A stretch of 10,721 bases of DNA from Blautia sp. (GTDB taxonomy: Bacteria; Bacillota; Clostridia; Lachnospirales; Lachnospiraceae). The stretch covers positions 1 through 10,721 of the forward strand of contig JAFWDX010000342.1 of NCBI GenBank assembly GCA_017515945.1, given 5' to 3'. The notes under the pieces are model-generated. The model did no database searches. It saw nothing but the letters and a program-made list of their open reading frames with translations, and had not been told where the DNA came from. Both the position numbers and the translations under genes were made by a program. Shown piece after piece: positions 4,590 to 10,721 of the stretch (positions are counted from its first letter, which is position 1; each line of letters starts with the position of its first letter).

Positions 4590-7223
4590 TTATGCAAAAA
4601 GCTCCAGTGTTCTTTTGTTATCCTCAGCGGGATCTATATGCATCAACGAAACCGTCCCTTCATATCCCCTTTGCATAGCCGTGAGCAGCCCTTCCTCATC
4701 CGGAGGAACCAGCATCCCGCCCCACCGCTGCATCAGCTCATGACATCCCGGCACGTCACAGCAGACGCAGGGAACGTCCAGGAAATCCGCTTCATAAGGC
4801 ACCACGGGGCATCCTTCATACTCAGAAGGGACCAGCAGCAAATGGCACCGTTTCAGGATCGGCATCGGATTTGAGATTGCCCGGACCACAATGATCCGCT
4901 CTTTTACCGGACTCTCCCCGGCTTTGCGCAGCACCTCCTCATAAAGAGGCCCGCCGCCTCCGGCCAGGATCAGCCGGCAGTCCATATGGGTCTGTGCAAA
5001 CCGCTCAAATGCGGACATCAGCCTCAGGATCCCTTTTTCCGGAGAAAATCGGCCAATACAGATAAATCTCTTTTCATCCAGTCCCAGGATCTGATCAAGT
5101 TCCTCTTCAGAGACATTGGCTGTCGTGGAGGGATCAAAGCGGAGCGGCTGCTCTCCTATCCGGCGGATCCGTTCCGGATTCTGGCAGTTGGCCGCCACAA
5201 GGACTTCTTCCTTCCGCCCGCTGATAGAGGTCACACTGCCGGCCGCGTCCGCACTGACACAGATTACCCTGGCGCAGTGCCTGTACACGTCACGCAGAAG
5301 CGGCCTGCTGACATTGTGCCTGACGCGGATCTCTTCCTCCATATTGCTGTGGACTCCCACCGTGCATGGCACAGGCGCATGCAGCATCAGCGAAAGAATA
5401 TAGTTTTCATATCCATTGTAATGATACAGATGCGAGAAATCCGTCCCCGGAAAGTGCTTTTCCCATTCCGTCCGGTATGCCCTGGTCAGTCTTTCACGGA
5501 TTCCCAGGCCGCCGAATCCCCATTTCAGATAAATGGCCTGCGCCAGTCCCGTCACAGGGTCCAGATTCATTTCGCTGCCCAGCGGAAACAGGTCCGCATA
5601 TTCGGGTAGCCTGTCCATGCGCGACGGATCCTCTTTCACACTCTCTGTCCGGAAGCTGACAAAGTAATTGGTCTTTGACCTGTCCAGCAGAGGATACAGA
5701 TTGCAGAATGCCGCCGTCACGCCATTCTGCGCCAGATCCCCGGCATACAGCAGGACATTCGGCCTGGTATCTGTATGGATGGAGACCGCTTCACAACGGA
5801 TCGTGCCCTCCAGCAGCGCGCTCAACGCATCCCTGCTGCCATGCCCGTTCTCCCAGGTCAGATAGCGCTGGCGGAATTCTTCGGTCATATAAGCCGACCG
5901 GCCATTCTTGCAGCATGCATTCCCGTCATGAGCATCGCCCGCATGGGCAGTGCTGCCGCCACCATCGCTGCCATAACCGTCTCTCGCATGCAGCATGGCC
6001 GCCAGCTCCTGTGCCGTTTCCGCCACCGGAAATGGCAGGTCCGTGACGGGATCCAGATACAGCCCCCGTCCTCCCTCATAGTCCGCCCTGTCATAAGGGA
6101 ACAGGAAGATCGGCCGGCCGGTACTGGCAAAATCAAAAAATGTACTGGAATAATCTGTGATCAATGCATCGCATGCGTTCAACACCTGACTGGTATCTAT
6201 TCCCTCCGGAAAGGCTCTGACATGACGCATGCCGGTCAGCTTCATACCCTTTTCCAGCGGATGGGACTTATAAAAGATGCATTCATCATCCGTGAGCAGC
6301 GCATCCAGATTCTGCAGCTGTGTGCGGCGCACACGCAGATTGGCTTCGATCTGCTCCGGCGTTCCCTCCCTCCATGTCGGCAGATACGCCAGGAGCCTGA
6401 TCTTTTCAGCGCCAAGCTTCTTTTTCAGTTCCCTTCCTTCCTCCGGGCGGAAAAAGATGTCATTCCGCGGGTAACCCGTGTGCAGCACGCGGCCGTCATA
6501 CAGTTTGTCCAACATGTAGGCCGATACCATTTTCTCCTGCATGTACCGGTTCGGGTACAGCAGCAGATCCGCCATAAGAAAATTGCGCATCACATTTCCC
6601 ATGGAAATCCGTTCGGAAAGATTGTCCTTTCCCATCTTTTTCAGCGGCGTTCCATGCCATACATTCAGATATCTCTGGCCGGGCTTTTTGACAAAACGGC
6701 CCGGAAAAGATGTGTCGTTAATGAGATAACCGGCTCTGGAAAGCTCATGATAATATGCCGGTCCGCCGTATCTGACGATCCGCTGCACACGGATCCCGCT
6801 GTCTGTCAGTTTGGCGGCAACGCTCCTGCGGACTCCGGCGCCGGCGCAGACGATGAGCCGGTACTGACCCGGATAGCTTTTGACCGTTTCCTTCAGGAGT
6901 GCAAGGACGCTGCTTTCAAAAGCTTTTCCCTGTCTGGATTCAAACAGGATCGTATGGGGATCCACCTTGCATCTGTGATAAAACGTATAATACAGCGGAT
7001 ACCAGGAGCCCCTTCTGAGCTTGGTAAGAACTTTTTGTAACTGTTCAGTCACAAGCTCCTTCACAGTTACGAGGCCACACCGAAGGCGTCCCTTGGGAGG
7101 CGCAGGCTCCTTTCGTCGCATTGGAAGTGCACCTGGCCTTGGCTGTTCATATTTTGTTCCACGCACCTTGCAGTAAATGCGAGGTGCTGACTGTACAGTT
7201 ACAACTTGTTTCAGCATGCCCAC
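4590..7223 (-). CDS. Two-domain protein: TagF-like glycerophosphotransferase plus GT4 glycosyltransferase
   Basis: An 877-aa predicted bifunctional enzyme for a teichoic-acid-like surface polymer, acting at the inner face of the membrane. Residues of about 85-470 form a CDP-glycerol glycerophosphotransferase domain: ILFESRQGK (92-100), N-V-W-H-G-T-P-L-K with His190, L-P-T-W-R (281-285), K-S-H-P with His321, and T-D-Y-S-S (356-360). Residues of about 488-860 form a GT-B, GT4-type transferase: an NGVTAAF loop (500-506), G-R-F-S-P-E-K-G (724-731), A-G-G-G-G-P (754-759), and the E-x7-E motif Glu803/Glu811. A glycine/histidine/alanine-rich insert at 413-445 joins the two. The donor sugar is unknown. 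The start is uncertain: GTG 7223 has GGGAGG 10 bases upstream, but residues 1-62 are encoded by a repeat (7037-7287) and are unlike the family. Before that insertion the start was probably near 7050. Confidence 0.85.
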   Translation of the reverse strand: MGMLKQVVTVQSAPRIYCKVRGTKYEQPRPGALPMRRKEPAPPKGRLRCGLVTVKELVTEQLQKVLTKLRRGSWYPLYYTFYHRCKVDPHTILFESRQGKAFESSVLALLKETVKSYPGQYRLIVCAGAGVRRSVAAKLTDSGIRVQRIVRYGGPAYYHELSRAGYLINDTSFPGRFVKKPGQRYLNVWHGTPLKKMGKDNLSERISMGNVMRNFLMADLLLYPNRYMQEKMVSAYMLDKLYDGRVLHTGYPRNDIFFRPEEGRELKKKLGAEKIRLLAYLPTWREGTPEQIEANLRVRRTQLQNLDALLTDDECIFYKSHPLEKGMKLTGMRHVRAFPEGIDTSQVLNACDALITDYSSTFFDFASTGRPIFLFPYDRADYEGGRGLYLDPVTDLPFPVAETAQELAAMLHARDGYGSDGGGSTAHAGDAHDGNACCKNGRSAYMTEEFRQRYLTWENGHGSRDALSALLEGTIRCEAVSIHTDTRPNVLLYAGDLAQNGVTAAFCNLYPLLDRSKTNYFVSFRTESVKEDPSRMDRLPEYADLFPLGSEMNLDPVTGLAQAIYLKWGFGGLGIRERLTRAYRTEWEKHFPGTDFSHLYHYNGYENYILSLMLHAPVPCTVGVHSNMEEEIRVRHNVSRPLLRDVYRHCARVICVSADAAGSVTSISGRKEEVLVAANCQNPERIRRIGEQPLRFDPSTTANVSEEELDQILGLDEKRFICIGRFSPEKGILRLMSAFERFAQTHMDCRLILAGGGGPLYEEVLRKAGESPVKERIIVVRAISNPMPILKRCHLLLVPSEYEGCPVVPYEADFLDVPCVCCDVPGCHELMQRWGGMLVPPDEEGLLTAMQRGYEGTVSLMHIDPAEDNKRTLELFA

Positions 7224-7287
7224 TCAGTATTGCCCTCCCGCTTTAATGATCTCGTAACTGTTCATTCACAAGCTCCTTCACAGTTAT
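7037..7287. repeat. 34-bp near-palindromic repeats flanking a 183-bp insert
   Basis: Two direct copies of a 34-bp unit (7037-7070 and 7254-7287) agree at 32 of 34 positions, offset by 217 bp. Each unit is nearly palindromic (GTAACTGT ... ACAGTTAC, with a T at the last position of the second copy). The inner edges form a 10-bp inverted repeat, CAGTTACGAG (7064-7073) and CTCGTAACTG (7251-7260). The insert contains further stem-forming sequence, including ACTGTACAGT (7190-7199) and GCACCT/AGGTGC. The right copy holds the stop codon of the upstream gene (TAA, 7284-7286) and an AAGGAG ribosome site; the left copy reads into the downstream protein. This looks like a small mobile or duplicated repeat. 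No transposase is present. Confidence 0.7.
7224..7265 (-). CDS. 13-codon ORF in the repeat, abutting the glycosyltransferase start
   Basis: AAGGAG (7273-7278) stands 7 bases before ATG 7265, which opens a 13-codon frame (MNSYEIIKAGGQY). Its TGA (7224-7226) directly abuts the GTG start at 7223, the usual layout for translational coupling. The ribosome site and start are better than those of the large downstream gene. In the other repeat copy the same ATG position is CTG (7046-7048). It may be a genuine short coupling peptide or an accident of the repeat; no function is proposed. Confidence 0.3.
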   Translation of the reverse strand: MNSYEIIKAGGQY

Positions 7288-8864
7288 GTGGTCTCTTTGA
7301 TAAACGCCTCTGTTCTGGCGCAATTGTTCCTGTCACGTACGGGCAGCATCCGGGCTGCACGCGCTGCGCTTTCCGGATCCGGCTGCCAGCACCGCTCCGC
7401 GCTCTTTCTGATCTCCTCCGTCAAAGCGGCTCCGTCAGCCGCCCGCGGGCCGGGAAGCTCCGTCTCAAAATCCAGGTAACTCCCTGTGACACGGAGGTAA
7501 CGATCTGCGTCAAACTGGAAAAATATAACAGGCTTCGAAAGATAACAGGCATCCCAGCACACGCTGGAATAATCGGTGACGAGCGCGCTGCATCCCATGA
7601 TCAGTTCATCCAGTCTGCGGCTGCCGTAAGGGATCAGATGCACAGGCGTGTCCTTTTCCTGATGAAAACTGCCCAGCATGGACGCCAGCTTGGGATGAAT
7701 ATAAAACAGCAGTTCCGTCCCTTTCTCTCTCAGCATCTGTAAAAACTCACGGTTCGAGAGCAGCGCATTATACACCCTGTAATATTCGCTCTCACGGAAT
7801 GAGAGTTCATCCGCTCTCTCCAGCCAGCTGCGCCAGGTCGGCATCAGGAGGATATACGGACGTTCCGGATCCCGCCGGTCTTCCAGCATGTCCCACCGGG
7901 CAAACCCCAACACCGGAGCCTGCTCCGCGGAATACCCGAAGTTGCGCATGACGATCTCCTGCTCCTTTGGGCTTGTCACGGCGAACCAGGTCATGGGATC
8001 GTATCCCTTCTTGCCAAACACCTTGTCCACCCGTTTCAGCCCGGTGACTCCATGCTGCAGGAACAGGATCCTGTGCCGCGGATTGCGGATATCGCGAAAA
8101 AGCGGATTCGGCCTGGTCTGCCATAAATATCCGTGAGTACGACTCTCAGAAGCAATATATAAAGGTGAAAGCATCATCAGCAGCATATGCCGCAGACTCA
8201 TGAAAGCCGTCAGCTGGCGGCCATATTCTTTTTTCAGCGTTTGCCAGCCGGAGGCTCTACGATCCAGCACATAATAAATATGCCTCTTTTCAGACTCCGG
8301 AAGGTTTTTCATACACCATGTGAAATATGCAAAGCCATTATCCTGAGCCTGTCCGCAGAATTTCTCAAACACCACGCGCGCTTCCCGTCCGATGCCCATA
8401 CGGCGCAGGAGCAGTCCCAGCGCCCAGGCGGTCCGTTCCTTCCACCAGACAGCCGCCGTATCGTAAACCGTAGCCGGTCGGACTCTGACCATCAGCCTTT
8501 CCCCGTCACCGGCCATGGGAAAAGCCACCAGCTTCCCTGATCCGGCGGATACACTGCCACCCCGCATAAGCAAGGTCCGCCGTATCCCCGCTGTAAGCGG
8601 AAGATATTCCTCTGCATCCGATCCGCTTTCGGCCGCCGTCACCTCCCAGTCCCCCTGGGAGAGCGGGATCTGATCCGGAGAAAAGGACAGGGTGATCGTT
8701 TTCCCCCGCCGGACACCGGACAGCGGGACTCTCACACCCTCATCTGTCGCCTCTTTAAGGAAAAACTGAAGCCCGTCAGACGCATTCCGGATCTGAAGTA
8801 CGATCTGCACAGCATTTCTGCGCAGCCTGATCTTTTTTACTGTACAATCTTTCATGGGTTGCAT
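7284..8864 (-). CDS. CDP-glycerol:poly(glycerophosphate) glycerophosphotransferase (TagF/TagB-like)
   Basis: A 526-aa Glyphos_transf family protein, expected to transfer glycerol-phosphate (or a related polyol-phosphate) from a CDP-activated donor to a lipid-linked teichoic-acid-type chain at the cytoplasmic membrane face. Residues of about 1-130 are a beta-rich N-terminal region. The catalytic domain (about 165-520) shows I-L-F-L-Q-H-G-V-T-G with His271, V-T-S-P-K-E-Q-E (296-303), L-G-F-A-R-W-D (319-325), M-P-T-W-R (341-345), Y-I-H-P-K with His390, and T-D-Y-S-S (430-434). Both family histidines are present. The start is either ATG 8864 or ATG 8855; GAAGG is too close to the first and better spaced for the second, so 8855 may be real. 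The TAA stop lies inside a 34-bp repeat. The next gene also carries a TagF-like domain, so the two probably work in the same pathway. Confidence 0.88.
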   Translation of the reverse strand: MQPMKDCTVKKIRLRRNAVQIVLQIRNASDGLQFFLKEATDEGVRVPLSGVRRGKTITLSFSPDQIPLSQGDWEVTAAESGSDAEEYLPLTAGIRRTLLMRGGSVSAGSGKLVAFPMAGDGERLMVRVRPATVYDTAAVWWKERTAWALGLLLRRMGIGREARVVFEKFCGQAQDNGFAYFTWCMKNLPESEKRHIYYVLDRRASGWQTLKKEYGRQLTAFMSLRHMLLMMLSPLYIASESRTHGYLWQTRPNPLFRDIRNPRHRILFLQHGVTGLKRVDKVFGKKGYDPMTWFAVTSPKEQEIVMRNFGYSAEQAPVLGFARWDMLEDRRDPERPYILLMPTWRSWLERADELSFRESEYYRVYNALLSNREFLQMLREKGTELLFYIHPKLASMLGSFHQEKDTPVHLIPYGSRRLDELIMGCSALVTDYSSVCWDACYLSKPVIFFQFDADRYLRVTGSYLDFETELPGPRAADGAALTEEIRKSAERCWQPDPESAARAARMLPVRDRNNCARTEAFIKETT

Positions 8865-8884
8865 GCCTTCTCAAATACTCCGAT

Positions 8885-8914
8885 TGTATACTCACGCGGC
8901 CAGATACATGAAAA
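8885..8914 (-). promoter_or_regulatory. Weak candidate promoter before the TagF-like gene
   Basis: On the minus strand TTTTCA (8909-8914) and TATACA (8885-8890) are 18 bp apart, 20-30 bp upstream of the two possible start codons. The match is only moderate and the -35 overlaps a hairpin (8900-8924), so this is tentative. It would separate the glycosyltransferase genes from the ABC transporter genes. Confidence 0.25.
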
Positions 8915-8924
8915 ATGTATCCGG
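8900..8924. other. Small hairpin GATACAT/ATGTATC
   Basis: GATACAT (8903-8909) pairs perfectly with ATGTATC (8915-8921) around a 5-base A-rich loop, extended by two C-G pairs beyond one mismatch. It lies between the ABC ATPase and TagF-like genes. No U-run follows on the minus strand, so it could be a weak terminator, an operator, or neither. Confidence 0.35.
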
Positions 8925-8926
8925 AG

Positions 8927-8983
8927 GTCTTCATTGCTGCCCGGAACACTACTGCTCTCCGGGCGAAGTCTTCACTGCTGCCC
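8927..8983. repeat. Tandem duplication at the 3' end of the ABC ATPase gene
   Basis: GTCTTCATTGCTGCCC (8927-8942) and GTCTTCACTGCTGCCC (8968-8983) differ at one base and are 41 bp apart. The second copy contains the last codons and stop of the ATPase gene; the first lies downstream of it. Between them GCCCGGA (8939-8945) and TCCGGGC (8958-8964) form a perfect 7-bp stem, possibly a weak terminator without a U-run. Confidence 0.5.
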
Positions 8984-9571
8984 CAGTTCCATGATCTGCG
9001 CATCCATCAGGGAAGCCTCCTCCCGATCGTGCGTAGTCATGATCAGCGTTCTGCCCCGCAGGTATTCCTTTATGTAGACTGCCGTCTGCTCTCTGGTCGT
9101 CTCATCCAGCCCCTTAAAGGGCTCATCCAGGAACAGCACGCTCCCGTCCCCCAGACAGGCACGGACGATGGCCACACGCCGCTTCATCCCTCCGCTGAAG
9201 GTCCGCACAGGCTTATCCAGGTTTTCCGTCAGACCGACAGCCGCCAGCGCCCCGGCCAGCTCTTCATAGACCGCCCTGCCGGGCAACACGGCTTGCAGGT
9301 TCCGCACCGCGCTGAAGCCCTCGCACAGCCTGTCCTCCTGAAAGACCGCGGTCATTTTCTCCGGGATCCCGCTCACCCGGCCCTCATCCGCCTTCTCCAG
9401 CCCCATCAGCAGACGCAGCAGCGTGGTCTTGCCGCATCCGGACGGGCCCATCAGAGCCGTCCGGCTCCCGGCCGGAAAGACAGCGTCAAGGCATTCCAGC
9501 ACGGCGTGCCCGTCATACCTTTTTGTCAGGCCGCTGACGCGGATCTCATTCATTTCGTTATCCATGCTCAT
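8972..9571 (-). CDS. ABC transporter ATP-binding protein, NitT/TauT (SsuB-like) type
   Basis: A 199-aa nucleotide-binding subunit that powers import by hydrolysing ATP at the inner membrane face. All core motifs are visible: Walker A G-P-S-G-C-G-K-T (42-49), Q-loop Gln78, signature F-S-G-G-M-K-R (125-131), Walker B V-L-F-L-D-E-P (145-151), D-loop G-L-D-E (154-157) and H-loop His181. The signature and Walker B context resemble the nitrate/sulfonate/taurine family. It ends about 18 residues after the H-loop, so it is a short form; typical SsuB/TauB proteins run some 40-60 residues longer. The start at 9571 has only a weak GAGG site, and ATG 9565 is an alternative. The partner permease is upstream on the same strand, separated by 255 bp of repeat DNA. 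The substrate cannot be told from the sequence. Confidence 0.9.
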   Translation of the reverse strand: MSMDNEMNEIRVSGLTKRYDGHAVLECLDAVFPAGSRTALMGPSGCGKTTLLRLLMGLEKADEGRVSGIPEKMTAVFQEDRLCEGFSAVRNLQAVLPGRAVYEELAGALAAVGLTENLDKPVRTFSGGMKRRVAIVRACLGDGSVLFLDEPFKGLDETTREQTAVYIKEYLRGRTLIMTTHDREEASLMDAQIMELGQQ

Positions 9572-9598
9572 AAAACATCAATCCTCAGATCCTCGCAG

Positions 9599-9620
9599 GG
9601 AACGGTTCTGTCCCTCACTC
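9599..9620. repeat. Degenerate REP-like half repeat
   Basis: GGAACGGTTCTGTCCCTCACTC resembles the reverse complement of one arm of the REP-like hairpin at 9642-9670 (GGAACCTGTCCCCGCGACTC), with several changes. It lies 22 bp from the intact copy, so two generations of the same repeat may sit side by side. Similarity is by eye and weak. Confidence 0.3.
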
Positions 9621-9641
9621 CGGCTTCTCCATTCCCATGAA

Positions 9642-9670
9642 TGAGTCGCGGGGACAGGTTCCTCGACTCA
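9642..9670. repeat. REP-like hairpin repeat, intact copy
   Basis: TGAGTCG (9642-9648) and CGACTCA (9664-9670) form a perfect 7-bp stem, extended by G-C and G-T pairs after one mismatch, around the core GGGGACAGGTTCC. The same core occurs at 2980-2992, and half of it at the left window edge. Together with the MITE-like element it fills the 9572-9826 gap between the two ABC transporter genes. Confidence 0.7.
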
Positions 9671-9693
9671 TTTTATGAAAGTCAAACAGAGTC

Positions 9694-9852
9694 TAGTGGT
9701 CCGTCTCAATCAGTTTTAAACTTAAAGTGCCAGATTGACTTCATAGCCAAGGCGGGTGAAGGCGCCATAGCGGGCTACGGCAACTGAACCCAACGCAGCA
9801 TATGAAGTCTGGATGGTGCAAGAACTTTAAATATGATTGAGACGACCCACCA
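9694..9852. mobile_element. MITE-like element with imperfect terminal inverted repeats
   Basis: A 159-bp element. Its left arm (9694-9745) and right arm (9801-9852) are inverted repeats matching at 37 of 52 positions, including CGTCTCAATCA in both. The core shares GGCGGG and GGCTACGGCAACTGA-type sequence with the rearranged copy at 2121-2227. There is no coding capacity, so it would depend on a transposase encoded elsewhere. The right arm overlaps the permease gene and supplies its last seven codons and stop. Target-site duplications are not obvious. A RUP/BOX-type structured repeat is an alternative reading. Confidence 0.65.
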
Positions 9853-10609
9853 GGGCAAGCACCGCCAGGAGCGCCTTCTCGCAGACAGCAGACAGCAGGA
9901 CGATCACCACGGCCCAGGCCAGCAGGTCGTCCGTCGCCAGCCAGGTCTTGGCAAGGTACATCTGTTTGCCGATCGATCCCGCCGGCGTCCCGATGATCTC
10001 CGCGGCGACCCCCGCCTTGAATGCCATAGGCGCAGCGACACGACAGGCCGCGTTCAGATAAGGAAAAATCCTGGGGATGAGGATATATCGCAGCTTTTTC
10101 AGCCTCGTCATTCGAAAGATCAGAGCCATCTCATCCATCTGCACAGTCCGCTCATCCCTGGCTGTCAGCCCTGTCAGCAGATTCTGATATACGACCGGGC
10201 AGACCACCAAAAAGGTGATAAAGACAGACAGATTCCGTCCGGACAACCAGATCAGACAGATGACCACGATAGCCGCAACCGGCACTGCCTTCACAGCTGC
10301 CATCCACGGCCACAGCAGCGTCCGCACAACACGGGACAGCGCCGCCGCCCCGGCCAGCAGCCCCCCAATGATCAGCCCAAGAAAAAACCCGGCCCCCACA
10401 TGACGCAGCGTAAACCACACCGAGGATGCAAAGCCCGCTTCACGCACCATCGTAAACAGCCTGTGCAATACAGATAATGGGCTGCACAGCACAATGCTGC
10501 TGTCGATGTACACAGCCGCCAGCTGCCATAAAATAAGCGCCAGTAATATGGCGCTTATTTTCTCCAGAAGAGGCCTGAAGCCATTGTGTAATCTTGCATT
10601 CATGTTCAT
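9827..10609 (-). CDS. ABC transporter permease, NitT/TauT (SsuC-like) type
   Basis: A 260-aa inner-membrane permease of the binding-protein-dependent (BPD_transp_1) family. Hydrophobic segments lie at about 17-36, 72-92, 97-121, 126-145, 185-205 and 228-254. The conserved cytoplasmic loop before the last segment reads F-K-A-G-V-A-A-E-I-I-G (197-207) and matches the SsuC/TauC-type coupling motif that docks with the ATPase. A-V-P-V-A-A (108-113) is also typical. The start ATG 10609 has GGGAGGGG about 10 bases upstream. The last seven residues (VGRLNHI) and the TAA stop come from the arm of the MITE-like element, so the native C-terminus was probably replaced. The ATPase gene follows after 255 bp. 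A binding-protein gene would be expected nearby and may lie right of the window. Confidence 0.88.
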   Translation of the reverse strand: MNMNARLHNGFRPLLEKISAILLALILWQLAAVYIDSSIVLCSPLSVLHRLFTMVREAGFASSVWFTLRHVGAGFFLGLIIGGLLAGAAALSRVVRTLLWPWMAAVKAVPVAAIVVICLIWLSGRNLSVFITFLVVCPVVYQNLLTGLTARDERTVQMDEMALIFRMTRLKKLRYILIPRIFPYLNAACRVAAPMAFKAGVAAEIIGTPAGSIGKQMYLAKTWLATDDLLAWAVVIVLLSAVCEKALLAVLALVGRLNHI

Positions 10610-10721
10610 ACGGAATCAGCCCCTCCCGGTATGATAGTGGAAACATGCCCCGGTATGGAAACGGGGTCAGGCCCTCCAAACATTCTGTGAACAACGTTCA
10701 TGGTTTGTTCATGGGGTTCCC
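10606..10721 (-). CDS. Possible 3' end of an upstream gene, cut by window edge
   Basis: A minus-strand frame stays open from the window edge for 38 codons and ends at TGA 10606-10608, overlapping the permease start as ATGA. That layout is typical of co-translated operon genes, and a substrate-binding protein gene would fit the position. However, the visible residues (for example MFGGPDPVSIPGHVS) are not recognisable and contain a small direct repeat, so this may equally be leader DNA. Confidence 0.22.
   Translation of the reverse strand, partial: EPHEQTMNVVHRMFGGPDPVSIPGHVSTIIPGGADSV
10696..10714. promoter_or_regulatory. Phased direct repeat GTTCATGG
   Basis: GTTCATGG occurs at 10696-10703 and 10707-10714, 11 bp apart, about one helical turn. 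Adjacent GAACAA/TTGTTC also forms an inverted repeat. This could be a regulator site upstream of the ABC permease, but the stretch is short and lies in a frame that may be coding. Confidence 0.2.

Noticed and set aside
5775..7040. 421-codon plus-strand open frame
   Set aside because: It lies opposite the TagF-like/GT4 gene, whose motifs are clear. Its translation is His/Arg/Gln-rich with no recognisable domain; the frame stays open because of GC-rich codon use on the other strand.
8915..9640. 241-codon plus-strand open frame
   Set aside because: It is antisense to the ABC ATPase, which carries every expected nucleotide-binding motif.
9572..9826. Search for a riboswitch (for example TPP) ahead of the ABC ATPase
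   Set aside because: The gap is accounted for by REP-like and MITE-like repeats, and I found no conserved riboswitch core there.

Overview
The window looks like chromosomal DNA from a gut-type member of Clostridia, most likely Lachnospiraceae. The reasons are moderately high GC, strong AAGGAG-type ribosome binding sites, a secreted protein combining a TP-K-P-T linker, a C-x-x-C/G-H-x-W repeat and Big_2-like domains, a DUF554 membrane protein, and teichoic-acid-type glycerophosphotransferases. The lineage is an inference; there is no rRNA or other marker gene.

Layout, left to right. Bases 1-282 hold the edge of a REP-like hairpin repeat, an inverted repeat and the leader of the only plus-strand gene. 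That gene (283-2094) encodes a secreted modular protein with a Tyr/Ser/His/Asn-rich repeat, a degenerate transglutaminase-like domain, a TP-K-P-T linker built of 54-bp repeats, a cysteine-pair module and two Ig-like domains. All remaining genes are on the minus strand. They are a DUF554 membrane protein (2223-2942), a cytoplasmic GH32 sucrose-6-phosphate hydrolase/fructosidase with its own promoter (3046-4503), a two-domain TagF-like/GT4 protein (4590-7223), a second TagF/TagB-like glycerophosphotransferase (7284-8864), and the ATPase (8972-9571) and permease (9827-10609) of a NitT/TauT-type ABC importer. A possible partial gene runs off the right edge and overlaps the permease start by ATGA.

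The two glycerophosphotransferase genes are adjacent and co-oriented, and probably build or decorate a poly(polyol-phosphate) cell-surface polymer. The ABC genes are a separate uptake unit whose substrate-binding protein is not clearly in view. The GH32 gene is a stand-alone sugar gene, with no PTS permease or regulator in the window.

The most unusual feature is repeat DNA at gene boundaries. Three families are visible: (i) REP-like hairpins with the core GGGGACAGGTTCC at 1-25, 2972-3021 and 9642-9670; (ii) a MITE-like element of about 160 bp, complete at 9694-9852 and rearranged at 2121-2227, whose ends supply the stop codons of two genes; (iii) a 34-bp near-palindromic repeat present twice around a 183-bp insert at 7037-7287. 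The third supplies the stop codon of one glycosyltransferase gene and apparently an N-terminal extension to the next. I see no CRISPR array, tRNA, rRNA, complete transposase or phage gene. No clearly new multi-gene system is evident; the best leads are the degenerate transglutaminase surface protein and the repeat-driven remodelling of gene ends.
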